Assembly (NCBI GenBank): GCA_012839035.1
Contig: DUOB01000023.1
Coordinates: 1-64,000, forward strand
Length of the DNA stretch: 64,000 nt
Source of the DNA: Propionibacterium sp.
GTDB lineage: Bacteria > Actinomycetota > Actinomycetes > Propionibacteriales > Propionibacteriaceae
Direction: 5' to 3'
Shown here: positions 19,028 through 29,965 of the stretch, in pieces
Position numbering within the stretch: position 1 is the stretch's first letter
How the letters are laid out: every line of letters starts with the position of its first letter
Program-made: the position numbers and the translations under genes
Notes under the pieces: model-generated
The model's database searches: none
The model's input: the letters and a program-made list of their open reading frames with translations, nothing else
What the model was told of the DNA's origin: nothing

Positions 19028-20314
19028 ATGGAACCACTCACCGAGCTGCGACGCAGCACCAGCGACCGGCGCGTTGCCGGCGTGTGTGTCATGCTCGCGG
19101 ACCGGTGGCAGGTCGATCCGCTGTTGATCCGGGTCGCTGCGGTGCTCCTCGCGCTGTCGAGCGGCATGGGCATTGTGTTGTACGCCGCGGCGTGGGCAGT
19201 CGTCCCGCCGGCGGGGAGCGATCAGGCCCCGATCGATTCGGTTCTCCCGGGGGTACGCCGGCTCGGCCTGAAGGCCGGGATCGCGCTGTTGATCGTGGCC
19301 ATGCTCTTCTTCGCCGGACTGGTCGGACATGTGATGCCGTTCGGGTTCGGACCCGCTCTGGTGATCGGCGCGGTGTGGTATCTCGGGTGGTATCGCCCCG
19401 AACAGGCCCGTCGCGCCGCCGCTCCCAAGGAGCCCGAGACCCCTCAGCTTGCCGCCCGGCCCTTCGCCGAACAGACTCCGTTCACCGAGGCTGCGTCCGC
19501 CTGGCAGGCGCGCGTGCAGGAATATCTGGCCAGTCAGGCAGGACCGGCGCACCCCGCTCCGCCGACGACGGAACACGATCCGGGCTATTCGCTGCGGGCT
19601 TTCCTGGCCCACCCGGATCCGGTCGGTCTCTATCAGCCGTCCCCGGCCCCATCCGCGGAACGGCAGGCGGACGTCGCCCCCAGCACTGGCAGCACCCCGG
19701 CGGTCCCGGGCAAGAGCCCGGTCAAGAAGCGGCGGCGCAGTTGGCGGCTACAGCTCGTGGGCTGGCTCCTGGCCGGCATGGCTGTCACCGCCGTGGCGAT
19801 CCTCGACCGGTCGATGGGTCTGCCTCTCTATGCCTATCTGGCGGCGCTCCTGCTCGCCGTCGGGCTCACGATGATGCTCAGCGCTTGGTTCACCCGGCCG
19901 CGCGGACTGGTGGTGGCAGGAGCGATCCTCGGCATTCTCGTCGGCGGTGCGGCCGCGCCGTTGGACGAAACCCCCGACACCACGGTCGCCTATTCGACCA
20001 TCGCCGACGTTCCTGCGGAAGAGGCCCACGGCAACGGTGAGCACGTGGTGGACCTGTCCGCACTCCGGTTGGAGGAAGACCTCACCTATGCCACCAGCGT
20101 CGATCTCGGCAAAGTGACGATCATCGTGCCCCCGGACACCAACATGCGGGTGGTCTGGACCGTCGACGTCGGCGAGGCACATGTCCTTGATCGGCATGTC
20201 AGCCAGGGTTTCGACCTGGGCGACACCACCGTCGCACACGGTACCGACCCCGACGGCCCGACCCTCACCATCGAGGCCCGGGTCGGCCTCGGCCAGCTGG
20301 AGGTGAAACGATGA
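19028..20314 (+). CDS. PspC-domain membrane protein with LiaF-like (toastrack) C-terminus
   Basis: A 428-residue protein. The N-terminal PspC domain (about 5-70) begins LRRSTSDRRVAGVCVMLADRW. Two more helices follow to about 125, then a Pro/Ala-rich cytoplasmic linker (130-235), three or four helices (240-320), and an exported beta-rich domain (about 340-428) with VDLGKVTIIVP, VDVGEAHVLD and the terminal GLGQLEVK strand, typical of LiaF/toastrack domains. It probably works with the divergent kinase as an envelope-stress sensor or inhibitor. The ATG at 19028 follows a purine-rich GGGGGGAAGGATGGG. Confidence 0.85.
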   Translation: MEPLTELRRSTSDRRVAGVCVMLADRWQVDPLLIRVAAVLLALSSGMGIVLYAAAWAVVPPAGSDQAPIDSVLPGVRRLGLKAGIALLIVAMLFFAGLVGHVMPFGFGPALVIGAVWYLGWYRPEQARRAAAPKEPETPQLAARPFAEQTPFTEAASAWQARVQEYLASQAGPAHPAPPTTEHDPGYSLRAFLAHPDPVGLYQPSPAPSAERQADVAPSTGSTPAVPGKSPVKKRRRSWRLQLVGWLLAGMAVTAVAILDRSMGLPLYAYLAALLLAVGLTMMLSAWFTRPRGLVVAGAILGILVGGAAAPLDETPDTTVAYSTIADVPAEEAHGNGEHVVDLSALRLEEDLTYATSVDLGKVTIIVPPDTNMRVVWTVDVGEAHVLDRHVSQGFDLGDTTVAHGTDPDGPTLTIEARVGLGQLEVKR

Positions 20315-20514
20315 ACCAGGAGCAGACAGAACGCCGGAGGCCGAAGCCCGATCTGTTCTCTCTTTTCGTCGGCCTCCTCTTCACGACCTTCGCCGGCGGC
20401 GCGCTCTATGCGGCCATCGGCGGGAACCCCAACCCTCGCGTCTGGAACGTGGCGCTGCCGGTCTTTCTGATCGCGCTCGGTGTCCTCGGGCTCTTGTTGG
20501 CCCGCCGATCCTGA
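20311..20514 (+). CDS. Small two-helix membrane protein
   Basis: A 67-residue protein with two hydrophobic segments (about 15-35 and 45-63), a basic N-terminus (RRRPKP) and Arg-Arg-Ser at the end. Its ATG overlaps the preceding stop by 4 bases (ATGA), so it is translationally coupled to the PspC-toastrack gene and is probably part of that complex. I do not recognise a family. Codon use is high-GC and consistent with a real gene. Confidence 0.75.
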   Translation: MNQEQTERRRPKPDLFSLFVGLLFTTFAGGALYAAIGGNPNPRVWNVALPVFLIALGVLGLLLARRS

Positions 20515-20565
20515 CCCCGTCCCCCTCCCTCAGCCCTCGTCCCCCCACCATCGAAAGGAACCGAG

Positions 20566-20880
20566 ATGAACAAGAAGCTCGAACGGTCCACCACTGACAA
20601 GATGCTCGGCGGCGTCTGCGGCGGTCTCGCCGACTACCTCGGCGTGGACGCCACCATCGTCCGCATCATCACCGCGGCCATCGTCCTGTTCACGGGTGTC
20701 GGCCCGATCGCGTACATCCTCGCCTGGGTTCTGATCCCGGCCGCCAGCGGCAAGGCCATCGCCGGGGACTGGACCCAGAAGGCCACGGATTGGTACAACA
20801 CCCAGCAGGCCAAGAAGGGCGGCGCCGGCCAGCCCTACGGGCAGCAGAACCCCATGCGCAACCCGGACGACCTGCGCTGA
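20566..20880 (+). CDS. Small PspC-domain protein
   Basis: A 104-residue protein that is essentially one PspC domain: KLERSTTDKMLGGVCGGLADYLG, then the hydrophobic helix IITAAIVLFTGVGPIAYILAWVLIP (about 35-62), and a short polar C-terminal tail. It sits 51 bases after the small membrane protein with GAAAGGAACCGAG before its ATG. PspC is an inner-membrane element of the phage-shock or envelope-stress response. A terminator follows, ending the module. Confidence 0.92.
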   Translation: MNKKLERSTTDKMLGGVCGGLADYLGVDATIVRIITAAIVLFTGVGPIAYILAWVLIPAASGKAIAGDWTQKATDWYNTQQAKKGGAGQPYGQQNPMRNPDDLR

Positions 20881-20936
20881 AACAGTGCGAGGGAACGCCC
20901 CCGCACCCCAGCGCTCGCTCGGCGAGACCTACGGAC

Positions 20937-20964
20937 AGTGCCCCCGTCACCGGACGGGGGCACT
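20937..20964. terminator. Terminator between pspC-like gene and guaA
   Basis: A perfect 12-bp stem, AGTGCCCCCGTC / GACGGGGGCACT, with a 4-base loop lies between convergent genes. Confidence 0.85.
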
Positions 20965-20990
20965 TGGCGTTCGGGGCGAGGACCTTGCCC

Positions 20991-22598
20991 CTACTCCCAC
21001 TCGATGGTGCCGGGCGGCTTGGAGGTCACATCGAGGACGACGCGGTTGATGTCGCGCACTTCGTTGGTGATGCGGGTGGAGATCCGCTCGAGCAGCTCAT
21101 AGGGCAGGCGGCTCCAGTCGGCGGTCATCGCATCCTCGCTCGACACCGGGCGCAGCACCACCGGGTGGCCATAGGTCCGCCCGTCCCCCTGGACGCCGAC
21201 CGAGCGTACGTCCGCCAGCAGCACCACCGGGAACTGCCACACGTCGCGATCGAGCCCGGCGCGGGTCAGCTCCTCGCGGGCGATCGCGTCGGCCTCCCGC
21301 AGCAGATCGAGGCGCTCCTTCGTGACTTCGCCGATGATGCGGATCGCGAGACCGGGGCCCGGGAACGGCTGCCGCCAGACCATCGCCGCAGGCAGACCCA
21401 GCTCCTCGCCGACCGCGCGTACCTCATCCTTGAACAACGTCCGCAACGGCTCGATCAGCGTGAACTGCAGGTCGTCGGGCAGGCCGCCCACGTTGTGGTG
21501 CGACTTGATGTTCGCCGTGCCCTCGCCCCCGCCGGACTCGACGACGTCCGGATAGAGCGTGCCCTGGACCAGAAAGTCGACGCCCTCATGCTCCGCCACC
21601 TGGCGCGCGGCCGCCTCGAACGTGCGGATGAACTCGCGGCCGATGATCTTGCGCTTCGTCTCCGGGTCGGTCACCCCGGCGAGGTGCCCGAGGAATTGGT
21701 CGGCGACGGAGGCGACGATGAGGCGTACGCCGGTCGCTGCCACGAAGTCCTGCTCGACCTGCTCCGCCTCGCCCTTGCGCAGCAACCCGTGGTCGACGAA
21801 GACGCAGGTGAGTTGATCGCCGATCGCCCGGTGCACCAAAGCGGCGGCCACCGCGGAGTCGACGCCTCCGGACAGCCCGCACAGCACGTGCCTGTCGCCG
21901 ACCTGCGTGCGGATCGCCGCGATCGAGTCCTCGACGATGTTCGCCGGGGTCCAATCGGGACGCAGTCCGGCGATGTCGAACAGGAACGCCTCCAGGACCG
22001 CCTGGCCGTGCTCGGAGTGGCCGACCTCGGGGTGCCACTGCACGCCCGCCAAGCGGCGTTCGACGTCCTCGAAGGCAGCGACCGGTGCCCCACCCGTCCG
22101 CGCCAGGACGGTGAATCCCTCCGGCGCCCGCGCAACCGCGTCACCGTGGCTCATCCAGATGTTCAACGTGGCGGTCGCGTCGCGCTCGGCGGCGGCGAGC
22201 TCCTCGGGTACGCCGGCCAGGAGTGTGCCCCGCTCGACGACGACGGCCGGCGTACGCCCGAATTCCGACAGCCCGGTCTTCTCGACCTCACCACCGAGGG
22301 CGACCGCCATGGCCTGGAAGCCGTAGCAGATGCCCAGGACGGGTACGCCGGCAGTGAAGAGCTCCGGATCGACCTGCGGGGCGCCCTCGGAATAGACCGA
22401 CGAGGGGCCGCCGGACAGGATCACCGCGGCCGGCTTGCGCGCCATGATCTCGGCCACTGACGCCGTCGACGGCATGATCTCCGAATAGACACTCGCCTCG
22501 CGCACGCGACGAGCGATCAACTGGGCATATTGGGCTCCGAAGTCGATGACGATCACCCGCGTGTGATCAGCCACCACTTCTGCGGCGAGGTCGGACAT
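20991..22598 (-). CDS. guaA: GMP synthase (glutamine-hydrolysing)
   Basis: A 535-residue cytosolic enzyme converting XMP to GMP. The class I glutamine amidotransferase domain (about 1-205) has the nucleophile Cys in [11 protein letters not shown] and the His of [13 protein letters not shown]. The ATP-pyrophosphatase domain has the P-loop [13 protein letters not shown] near residue 235. The C-terminal dimerization domain contains [13 protein letters not shown] and ends in the conserved KPPGTIEWE. Complete. guaB and guaB3 lie 6-9 kb away, so the whole IMP-to-GMP branch is in this window. Confidence 0.98.
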   Translation of the reverse strand: MSDLAAEVVADHTRVIVIDFGAQYAQLIARRVREASVYSEIMPSTASVAEIMARKPAAVILSGGPSSVYSEGAPQVDPELFTAGVPVLGICYGFQAMAVALGGEVEKTGLSEFGRTPAVVVERGTLLAGVPEELAAAERDATATLNIWMSHGDAVARAPEGFTVLARTGGAPVAAFEDVERRLAGVQWHPEVGHSEHGQAVLEAFLFDIAGLRPDWTPANIVEDSIAAIRTQVGDRHVLCGLSGGVDSAVAAALVHRAIGDQLTCVFVDHGLLRKGEAEQVEQDFVAATGVRLIVASVADQFLGHLAGVTDPETKRKIIGREFIRTFEAAARQVAEHEGVDFLVQGTLYPDVVESGGGEGTANIKSHHNVGGLPDDLQFTLIEPLRTLFKDEVRAVGEELGLPAAMVWRQPFPGPGLAIRIIGEVTKERLDLLREADAIAREELTRAGLDRDVWQFPVVLLADVRSVGVQGDGRTYGHPVVLRPVSSEDAMTADWSRLPYELLERISTRITNEVRDINRVVLDVTSKPPGTIEWE

Positions 22599-22617
22599 GG
22601 CCCGCAGTCTAGGGCGA

Positions 22618-24813
22618 TCATCCGGCTCCGCGCCGCCCTGTGCGCAGGTCGATCACGTACTCCGCATCACCGTGGCGGACCGTCCATCCGTGATCCCCCT
22701 GGGGCACCGTCACCCAGGGGCTCGCGATGCGCTCGGTGAACCGCTGGTCGATGACGGCGTCGTCCTTGGTGAGGGGCCCGTCGGTCGCGTAGGTCAGCAC
22801 TCCTTCCCCGGGGGAGTGATAGCGCACGACGAACCCACGGGGTACGCCGGCGATGGTGCCCAGATCGACCGCGCTGACCTCGGCCTCCTCGATGGCGGCG
22901 ACGAAGGTGTCGAAATCTCCCCACCGGTCCTTCGTCCCGACCTCCGCGATCCAGACGTTGCCGGCCCCGCCGGGAGCGAGAAGGTCATAGGGCGCGGTGA
23001 GGCCTGCCGGATTGGGTCGGGTGACCGCCCACTTCGTCGGGCGGTGGGACCAGAGCGCTACATAGCCGTCGTCCTTGCGCCCGACCGTCCACGCGCCGAC
23101 CGTGCGTACCTCATCGAAATGCTGCTGTGGGAAGAACGCATGGGTGAACGGCTGATAGTTCGCGTCGGGGTCCTTGTTGCCGGCTGCGGGGAAGTTGGGT
23201 GAATAGATGTTGATCGCCACGCTGCCGACCTGGCCGGTCCGGGGCATGGTGGCCGAACCGTTCCAGTAGAGGTCGTCGTCGGCCCACCGACCGCGATCCG
23301 CGTTGCCCGGGTGTGTGGTGAAAACCACCGCATCGGCACCGAGGGTGGCCTGCCAGGCATGGTACTGGCGCCCCAGGCACCCGGGGCGATAGTCCTGCAC
23401 GCTCGACAGGGAGGTCCCGTGGGAGCGCCACGTGACCGTATGCGCCTCGCTCAGCAGCCCGGCGTTGATCTGGCACCCGAGGGCATAGGCGACGTGCTGG
23501 GCACCCTCGGCCGTCGAGGTGCCGGGCTGGCGGAGCAGGGGCGCCACAGGGGCGAACAGGTCCCCGCGCCAGAGCTCGTGTTCGCGGATCGCCTGCATCG
23601 ACAGCGGCACGACCTGCCACGCCGTCATCGCGCCACGGTCCCACCAGAAGGCGAGGGCGTCGGGGTCCGTGAACGATGTCCCGGGCGGCGGCACAGGGTT
23701 CGGGACGATCTCCTCCGACGGATCGAGCGGGACGCCCATCCGCTGTTTGGTCACGCTCGGGGCGGGCTCGAGCGCGATGTGCTGGAAGACCGCCGGGAGT
23801 CGATATTTCGTCGAGGTCGCCAGGAGCAGCGCCCCGAAATCAACCCAGGGCGCATAGCCCTCGGGGTTGGTGTCGTAGAGGAAGTGGATGATGTCGCGGG
23901 TGTTCTGATCACCCGCGCGGGACTTGTCCTTCATGTAGGACCGGCCATGGGTCGTGCCGAAGTTTCCGTCGACCTGTGCGACGGCGAAGTCCAGGAAGAG
24001 CACATCCAGCAGCGCGCGTGCCCGGGCCGCCAACGGCTCCTCTGCATGTTCGGACAGCAGGAGGAGCGCTTGGACGTCCTCGGGGTAATAGACGTCGGAG
24101 TGCCATTCCGAGAAGCCCCAGCGGGTCTTCTCGTCGAGCCAGGCAGTGAGTCGTGCGCGGCCGCGTTCCCGATGGGTCTGCCCCAACTCGCCGGTGATCT
24201 CGAACCGCTCCTCCGGCAGGTATCCGCCGGCCAGATATTCCAGCGTGTGCACGATCAGCCGGTGGTTCTCCGACCAGAACCACTTGTGGTCCACACCGCT
24301 GAGGTCGTCCCCCCGCGGCACGGTGGCGGGCGGGAGCGGGTCGGTGTACCAGTAGCGGAAGCCCAACAGCCGGTCCCGCAGCCCGTCGCGCAGTGCGGGA
24401 TCGAGGTCCTCGCCGTGGGTGTGCCAGAGCAGCCACAGGCGCATCAGGTCGAAGTCCGAAGTATCGACGTGGCCGTCGATGCGGTCCAGGTGGCGCCGCA
24501 GATCAGTGGTGGTGAACTCCCCCGCGTCGATGCGGAAGTCGGGCTCCCGGTCGGCCCGGGCGAGTGCGGCCAGGATGCTCTCCGGGTTGCGCCGGTCCAG
24601 GGTGTCGGTCGCGTGGTGGAGGTAGTCCATCTGGCGCTCCCGCCACGGGTCCGCGTCGACGAATCCGTCCGGCGGGGGCGGGGGTGGTGGCTCCGGGCCG
24701 GACGGCGTGCAGGCGGCGAGCAGCAGCGCCATGAGAATGAGCACGACGAAGCCCGCGACCGAGCCGCGCCGGCGGGGGGTCGCGTGGGGGCAGGGTTTTC
24801 GCGTACGCTCCAC
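22618..24813 (-). CDS. Large lipoprotein, probable alpha/alpha-toroid plus beta-sandwich protein
   Basis: A 731-residue protein with a lipoprotein signal: a basic n-region, hydrophobic [15 protein letters not shown] and a Cys near residue 35, followed by a Pro-rich spacer. Residues 60-400 are helical with many Trp/His residues, including [21 protein letters not shown], reminiscent of heparinase-like polysaccharide lyase toroids. The last 300 residues are beta-rich. I do not recognise a named family and the lyase idea is a fold-level guess. The GTG at 24813 gives a proper signal peptide, but TTG at 24831 is also possible. It is divergent from cysK. Confidence 0.7.
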   Translation of the reverse strand: MERTRKPCPHATPRRRGSVAGFVVLILMALLLAACTPSGPEPPPPPPPDGFVDADPWRERQMDYLHHATDTLDRRNPESILAALARADREPDFRIDAGEFTTTDLRRHLDRIDGHVDTSDFDLMRLWLLWHTHGEDLDPALRDGLRDRLLGFRYWYTDPLPPATVPRGDDLSGVDHKWFWSENHRLIVHTLEYLAGGYLPEERFEITGELGQTHRERGRARLTAWLDEKTRWGFSEWHSDVYYPEDVQALLLLSEHAEEPLAARARALLDVLFLDFAVAQVDGNFGTTHGRSYMKDKSRAGDQNTRDIIHFLYDTNPEGYAPWVDFGALLLATSTKYRLPAVFQHIALEPAPSVTKQRMGVPLDPSEEIVPNPVPPPGTSFTDPDALAFWWDRGAMTAWQVVPLSMQAIREHELWRGDLFAPVAPLLRQPGTSTAEGAQHVAYALGCQINAGLLSEAHTVTWRSHGTSLSSVQDYRPGCLGRQYHAWQATLGADAVVFTTHPGNADRGRWADDDLYWNGSATMPRTGQVGSVAINIYSPNFPAAGNKDPDANYQPFTHAFFPQQHFDEVRTVGAWTVGRKDDGYVALWSHRPTKWAVTRPNPAGLTAPYDLLAPGGAGNVWIAEVGTKDRWGDFDTFVAAIEEAEVSAVDLGTIAGVPRGFVVRYHSPGEGVLTYATDGPLTKDDAVIDQRFTERIASPWVTVPQGDHGWTVRHGDAEYVIDLRTGRRGAG

Positions 24814-24951
24814 GGGGACCCAGTCAACCAAGACCGCACAAGCCGAACCGAACCGCGAGATGAACGCGCGGTGACGGCGGCCCTTGTTTGCCACCCGGAG
24901 GGGTCCGGATCCCGGACAGATTTGTCTCGAATAGGGTCATAGGTGTTTCCT

Positions 24952-25887
24952 ATGGGCATGAATATCTATGACGACGTGACCCAGCTGATTGGCCGGACTC
25001 CCCTCGTGCGCCTCAACCGTCTGGTCGGGGACTCGTCGGCAACCGTGCTGGCCAAGCTCGAGTTCTACAACCCCGCGAACAGCGTCAAGGACCGGATCGG
25101 CGTGGCGATGATCGACGCCGCCGAGCAGTCCGGCCAGCTCAAGCCGGGTGGCACCATCGTGGAAGCCACCTCCGGGAACACCGGCATCGCGTTGGCGATG
25201 GTCGGCGCGGCCCGTGGCTACCGGGTGGTCCTGACCATGCCCGAGACCATGTCCGCCGAGCGCAAGGCGCTGCTGCGCGCCTATGGTGCGGAGCTCGTCC
25301 AGACCCCGGGGTCGGAGGGCATGAAGGGCGCGGTGAACAAGGCCGAGGAGATCGGTGCTTCCGAGGGGGCCGTGCTCGTGCGCCAGTTCGCCAACCAGGC
25401 CAACGCCGAGATCCACCGCCGGACCACCGCGGAGGAGATCTGGACGGACACCGACGGCACGGTGGACATCGTCGTGGCCGGCATCGGCACCGGCGGCACC
25501 ATCACCGGCGTCGGTGAAGTGCTGAAGTCCCGCAAGCCCGAGGTGCGGATGGTGGCCGTGGAGCCGAAGGAATCCCCGATCCTGTCCGGCGGCAAGCCCG
25601 GCCCGCACAAGATTCAGGGCATCGGCGCCAACTTCGTCCCGGAGATCCTCAACCGCGACATCATCGACGAGATCGTGCCCCAGGACGCCGCCACGTCCGT
25701 CGAGTGGGCCCGCCGCGCCGCCACCGAGGAGGGCCTGCTCGTGGGTCTGTCCTCCGGTGCCGCCATCGCCTCGGCCGTCGAGGTCGCGAACCGCCCCGAG
25801 AACGCCGACAAGACGATCGTCGTGGTCATCCCGTCGTTCGGTGAGCGCTATCTCTCCACCATTCTTTTCGAGGGTCTCAACGGCTGA
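24952..25887 (+). CDS. cysK: Cysteine synthase A (O-acetylserine sulfhydrylase)
   Basis: A 311-residue PLP enzyme making cysteine from O-acetylserine and sulfide. The PLP lysine lies in [11 protein letters not shown] near residue 43. The substrate loop [10 protein letters not shown], the phosphate-binding GTGGTITG and the C-terminal SSGAA with the Ser that contacts PLP are all present. Start candidates are 24943 (GTG), 24952 and 24958; AGGTG 6 bases upstream favours the ATG at 24952. A palindrome, GTCCGG-ATC-CCGGAC, lies at 24903-24917 in the divergent promoter region. No cysE follows; a terminator does. Confidence 0.96.
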   Translation: MGMNIYDDVTQLIGRTPLVRLNRLVGDSSATVLAKLEFYNPANSVKDRIGVAMIDAAEQSGQLKPGGTIVEATSGNTGIALAMVGAARGYRVVLTMPETMSAERKALLRAYGAELVQTPGSEGMKGAVNKAEEIGASEGAVLVRQFANQANAEIHRRTTAEEIWTDTDGTVDIVVAGIGTGGTITGVGEVLKSRKPEVRMVAVEPKESPILSGGKPGPHKIQGIGANFVPEILNRDIIDEIVPQDAATSVEWARRAATEEGLLVGLSSGAAIASAVEVANRPENADKTIVVVIPSFGERYLSTILFEGLNG

Positions 25888-25904
25888 CCTTCTCTTCTGT
25901 CACA

Positions 25905-25940
25905 CAAATAGGGCGTCACCGGCAGGTGGCGCCCTATTTG
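25905..25940 (+). terminator. cysK terminator
   Basis: CAAATAGGGCGTCACC and GGTGGCGCCCTATTTG form a 16-bp stem (one wobble pair) with a GGCA loop, 17 bases after the cysK stop. Confidence 0.85.
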
Positions 25941-26072
25941 CTGTCCGGCGTCCGCGACCGCACTCCCCCTGGCGGTGTCCCTGTCCGGCGCGGTGTCCGT
26001 ACGCTGGCGCCATGCCACACCCTGTCAGCGCGATCTGCGCGAACGCCGGACCGCCGGGCATCGGGATGTCCC

Positions 26073-26873
26073 GTGCCTGAGGGCGACACGGTCCACCGTT
26101 CGTGTGCCCAGCTCCACCGAGTGCTCGCGGGGCAGGTTTTGACGAGGGCCGAACTCCGCGTACCCCGGCATGCCGCCGCGGATCTGGTGGGCATGACCGT
26201 GCTCGAGGTCGTTCCCCGGGGCAAACATCAGCTCACCCGGCTGGATTCGGGGCTGACGCTGCACACACATCTGCGGATGGACGGAACCTGGCGCATCGTG
26301 GGCAGGGGGGCGCGCCCGCCCGGTCCCGCTCACCAGGTCCGGGTGGTGCTGGGCACCGGGACCGATCTCGCGGTGGGTCTGCGTCTCCCGGTCGTGGAGT
26401 TGCTGCACACGTCCGACGAACAGAACGTCGTGGGCCATCTCGGCCCCGATCTGCTGGGCGTGGTCGGTCAACCGGGTGGTTGGGACGAGGAGGAAGCGCT
26501 CCGGCGCCTGACCGCGGACCCGCGGCGTACCGTCGGCGAAGCCCTCCTCGACCAGCGCAACCTGGCGGGTGTCGGGACCTTCTATCGCGCGGAGATCTGC
26601 TTCCTGCAGGGCGTCCATCCGCGTACGCCGGTGGGTGAGGTGGGTGACCTGCCGCGGTTGGTACGCCGGGTGCGTCAACTGCTGCAGGTCAATGTCACCC
26701 GGCCGACCCAGGTCACCACGGGGATCGATCGGCGTGGACAGCGGGCCTGGGTGTTCGAACGGCCGGGGCAGCCCTGTCGGCGCTGCGGGACGCTGATCGC
26801 GGTCGAAGAGTTCGGGCCGGCAGGCCAGGAGCGGCTGAGCTATTGGTGCCCGAGGTGCCAGCCGCAGAAGTGA
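26073..26873 (+). CDS. nei: Fpg/Nei family DNA glycosylase (endonuclease VIII-like)
   Basis: A 266-residue base-excision repair enzyme. The start must be the GTG at 26073, because the mature enzyme uses the N-terminal Pro2 and Glu3 of PEGDTVH as nucleophile and acid; this sequence is the Nei form (PEGD) rather than Fpg (PELPE). K at GKHQL corresponds to the conserved Lys of the N-terminal domain. The helix-two-turn-helix region is DQRNLAGVGTFYRAEICF, and the C-terminal zinc finger has the pairs CRRC and CPRC. The ORF track start at 25926 is too long. It converges with the chorismate mutase gene. Confidence 0.92.
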   Translation: MPEGDTVHRSCAQLHRVLAGQVLTRAELRVPRHAAADLVGMTVLEVVPRGKHQLTRLDSGLTLHTHLRMDGTWRIVGRGARPPGPAHQVRVVLGTGTDLAVGLRLPVVELLHTSDEQNVVGHLGPDLLGVVGQPGGWDEEEALRRLTADPRRTVGEALLDQRNLAGVGTFYRAEICFLQGVHPRTPVGEVGDLPRLVRRVRQLLQVNVTRPTQVTTGIDRRGQRAWVFERPGQPCRRCGTLIAVEEFGPAGQERLSYWCPRCQPQK

Positions 26874-26884
26874 CCGACCGAGGA

Positions 26885-27199
26885 TCAGCCTTCGGTCGCG
26901 TCCCGGCGGGCCGCGGCGATCTGCTCGTGATGGCGGACCACCTCGCGCACGATGAACGTGAGGAACTTCTCCGCGAACTCCGGGTCGAGCCGTGCATCGG
27001 CGGCCAGCGCCCGGAGTCGCTCGATCTGACGCTGCTCGCGATCACGATCGGCGGGCGGAAGTCCATGGGTGGCCTTCAGTTCGCCGACGCGCTGGGTGAC
27101 CTTGAACCGCTCGGCGAGCAGGTGCACCAGCGCCGAGTCCATGTTGTCGATGCTGCCCCGCAGGCTCTCCAACTCCGCCCGGACTTCGTCCGACGTCAC
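26885..27199 (-). CDS. Chorismate mutase (AroQ type)
   Basis: A 104-residue all-helical chorismate mutase catalysing chorismate to prephenate, with the typical LESLRGSIDNMDSALVHLLAERF first helix and KATHGLPPADRDREQR active-site segment (conserved Arg, Lys and Gln-Arg positions visible). It resembles the short actinobacterial AroQ-delta enzyme (Rv0948c), which is weak alone and is activated by the DAHP synthase complex. Its start overlaps the guaB3-like stop by 4 bases, so the two are co-transcribed although the pathways are unrelated. Confidence 0.93.
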   Translation of the reverse strand: MTSDEVRAELESLRGSIDNMDSALVHLLAERFKVTQRVGELKATHGLPPADRDREQRQIERLRALAADARLDPEFAEKFLTFIVREVVRHHEQIAAARRDATEG

Positions 27200-28299
27200 G
27201 ACAACACGACCTCGACCCGCTGGAACTCCTTGACCTCCGTGTATCCGGTCGTCGCCAGCGTCCGCTGGAGCGCGCCCACAAGGTTCATCGTCCCGTCCGC
27301 GACATGTGAGGGACCGAGCAGGATCTCCTCCAGCGTGCCCAATGGCCTGAACTTCGTCCGCTCACCGCGCGGCAGGGACGGGTGCCAGGCCTCCGCGCCC
27401 CAGTGCCAGCCGCGACCCGGGGCGTCAGTGGCGCGGGCGAGTGGCGCACCGACCATCACAGCGTCAGCACCGCACGCGATCGCCTTGGCGATATCACCGG
27501 AGCGGCCCACCGCACCATCGGCGATGACGTGGACGTAGCGGCCACCGGACTCGTCCAGGTAGTCCCGCCGCGCCTCGGCCACATCCGCCACAGCCGTCGC
27601 CATGGGCACGGAAATGCCGAGGATGTCCTGGGTGGCGTGCGTGGCACCGCCACCGAAGCCGACGAGCACCCCCGCTGCGCCCGTGCGCATGAGGTGGAGT
27701 GCGGCCTGGTAGGTCGCGCAGCCACCCACGATGACCGGCACCTCGAGCGCGTGGATGAACTCCTTGAGGTTCAGCGGTTCGGCAACCTTGGAAACGTGTT
27801 CGGCGGACACCGTGGTGCCGCGGATCACGAAGAAGTCGACCCCAGCAGCCTCCACCGTCTGGGCGAACTCCTGGGTGTTCTGCGGTGACAGCGCGCCCGC
27901 CACGGGCACACCCGCCTCGCGGATCTGCTGCATCCGGGCGGTGATCAGCTCCGCCCGGATCGGCTCCGCATAGAGCCGCTGCATCCGCTTGGTCGCCTCG
28001 ACATTGTCCTCGATCGCGGCGATCTCGGCGAGCAGCGGCTCCGGGTCCTCGTAGCGGGTCCACAGGCCCTCCAAGTTGAGTACGCCGAGTCCCCCGCACT
28101 TGCCGACCGCGATCGCGGTCTCGGGCGACATGATCGAGTCCATCGGCGCCGCCACCATCGGGAAGTCGAATTCCAGGGCGTCAATCCTCCAGGAGAGCGA
28201 CACCTCTTCCTGGCCACGGGTCCGCCGGGAGGGGACGATCGTTATGTCGTCGAAATTGAACGCCTGTTTGGCGCGCTTGCTGCGGCCGATGTCCTGCAT
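27196..28299 (-). CDS. GuaB3 family IMP dehydrogenase-related protein
   Basis: A 367-residue TIM-barrel protein of the GuaB3 family common in actinobacteria, next to guaB itself. It shows the IMPDH-like PMVAAPMDSIMSP start, VIVGGCATYQAAL and [22 protein letters not shown], but lacks CBS domains and has a changed catalytic loop (TQDILGISVPMATA in place of the GSICTTR Cys loop of GuaB). Its function differs from classical IMPDH; the related cyanobacterial enzyme is reported to act as a GMP reductase. It starts 28 bases after the guaB stop. Confidence 0.92.
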   Translation of the reverse strand: MQDIGRSKRAKQAFNFDDITIVPSRRTRGQEEVSLSWRIDALEFDFPMVAAPMDSIMSPETAIAVGKCGGLGVLNLEGLWTRYEDPEPLLAEIAAIEDNVEATKRMQRLYAEPIRAELITARMQQIREAGVPVAGALSPQNTQEFAQTVEAAGVDFFVIRGTTVSAEHVSKVAEPLNLKEFIHALEVPVIVGGCATYQAALHLMRTGAAGVLVGFGGGATHATQDILGISVPMATAVADVAEARRDYLDESGGRYVHVIADGAVGRSGDIAKAIACGADAVMVGAPLARATDAPGRGWHWGAEAWHPSLPRGERTKFRPLGTLEEILLGPSHVADGTMNLVGALQRTLATTGYTEVKEFQRVEVVLS

Positions 28300-28327
28300 G
28301 GTTCAGCTCTCCCGCTTGAGTTCTCGG

Positions 28328-29890
<1,563 letters not shown>

Positions 29891-29965
29891 CTACTCGGGC
29901 GCCCGAACCCGGGTCGCGGGGTGACCACAACCGGCATCGCTGCAGGCCCGCCAGCCGACCGCTGG

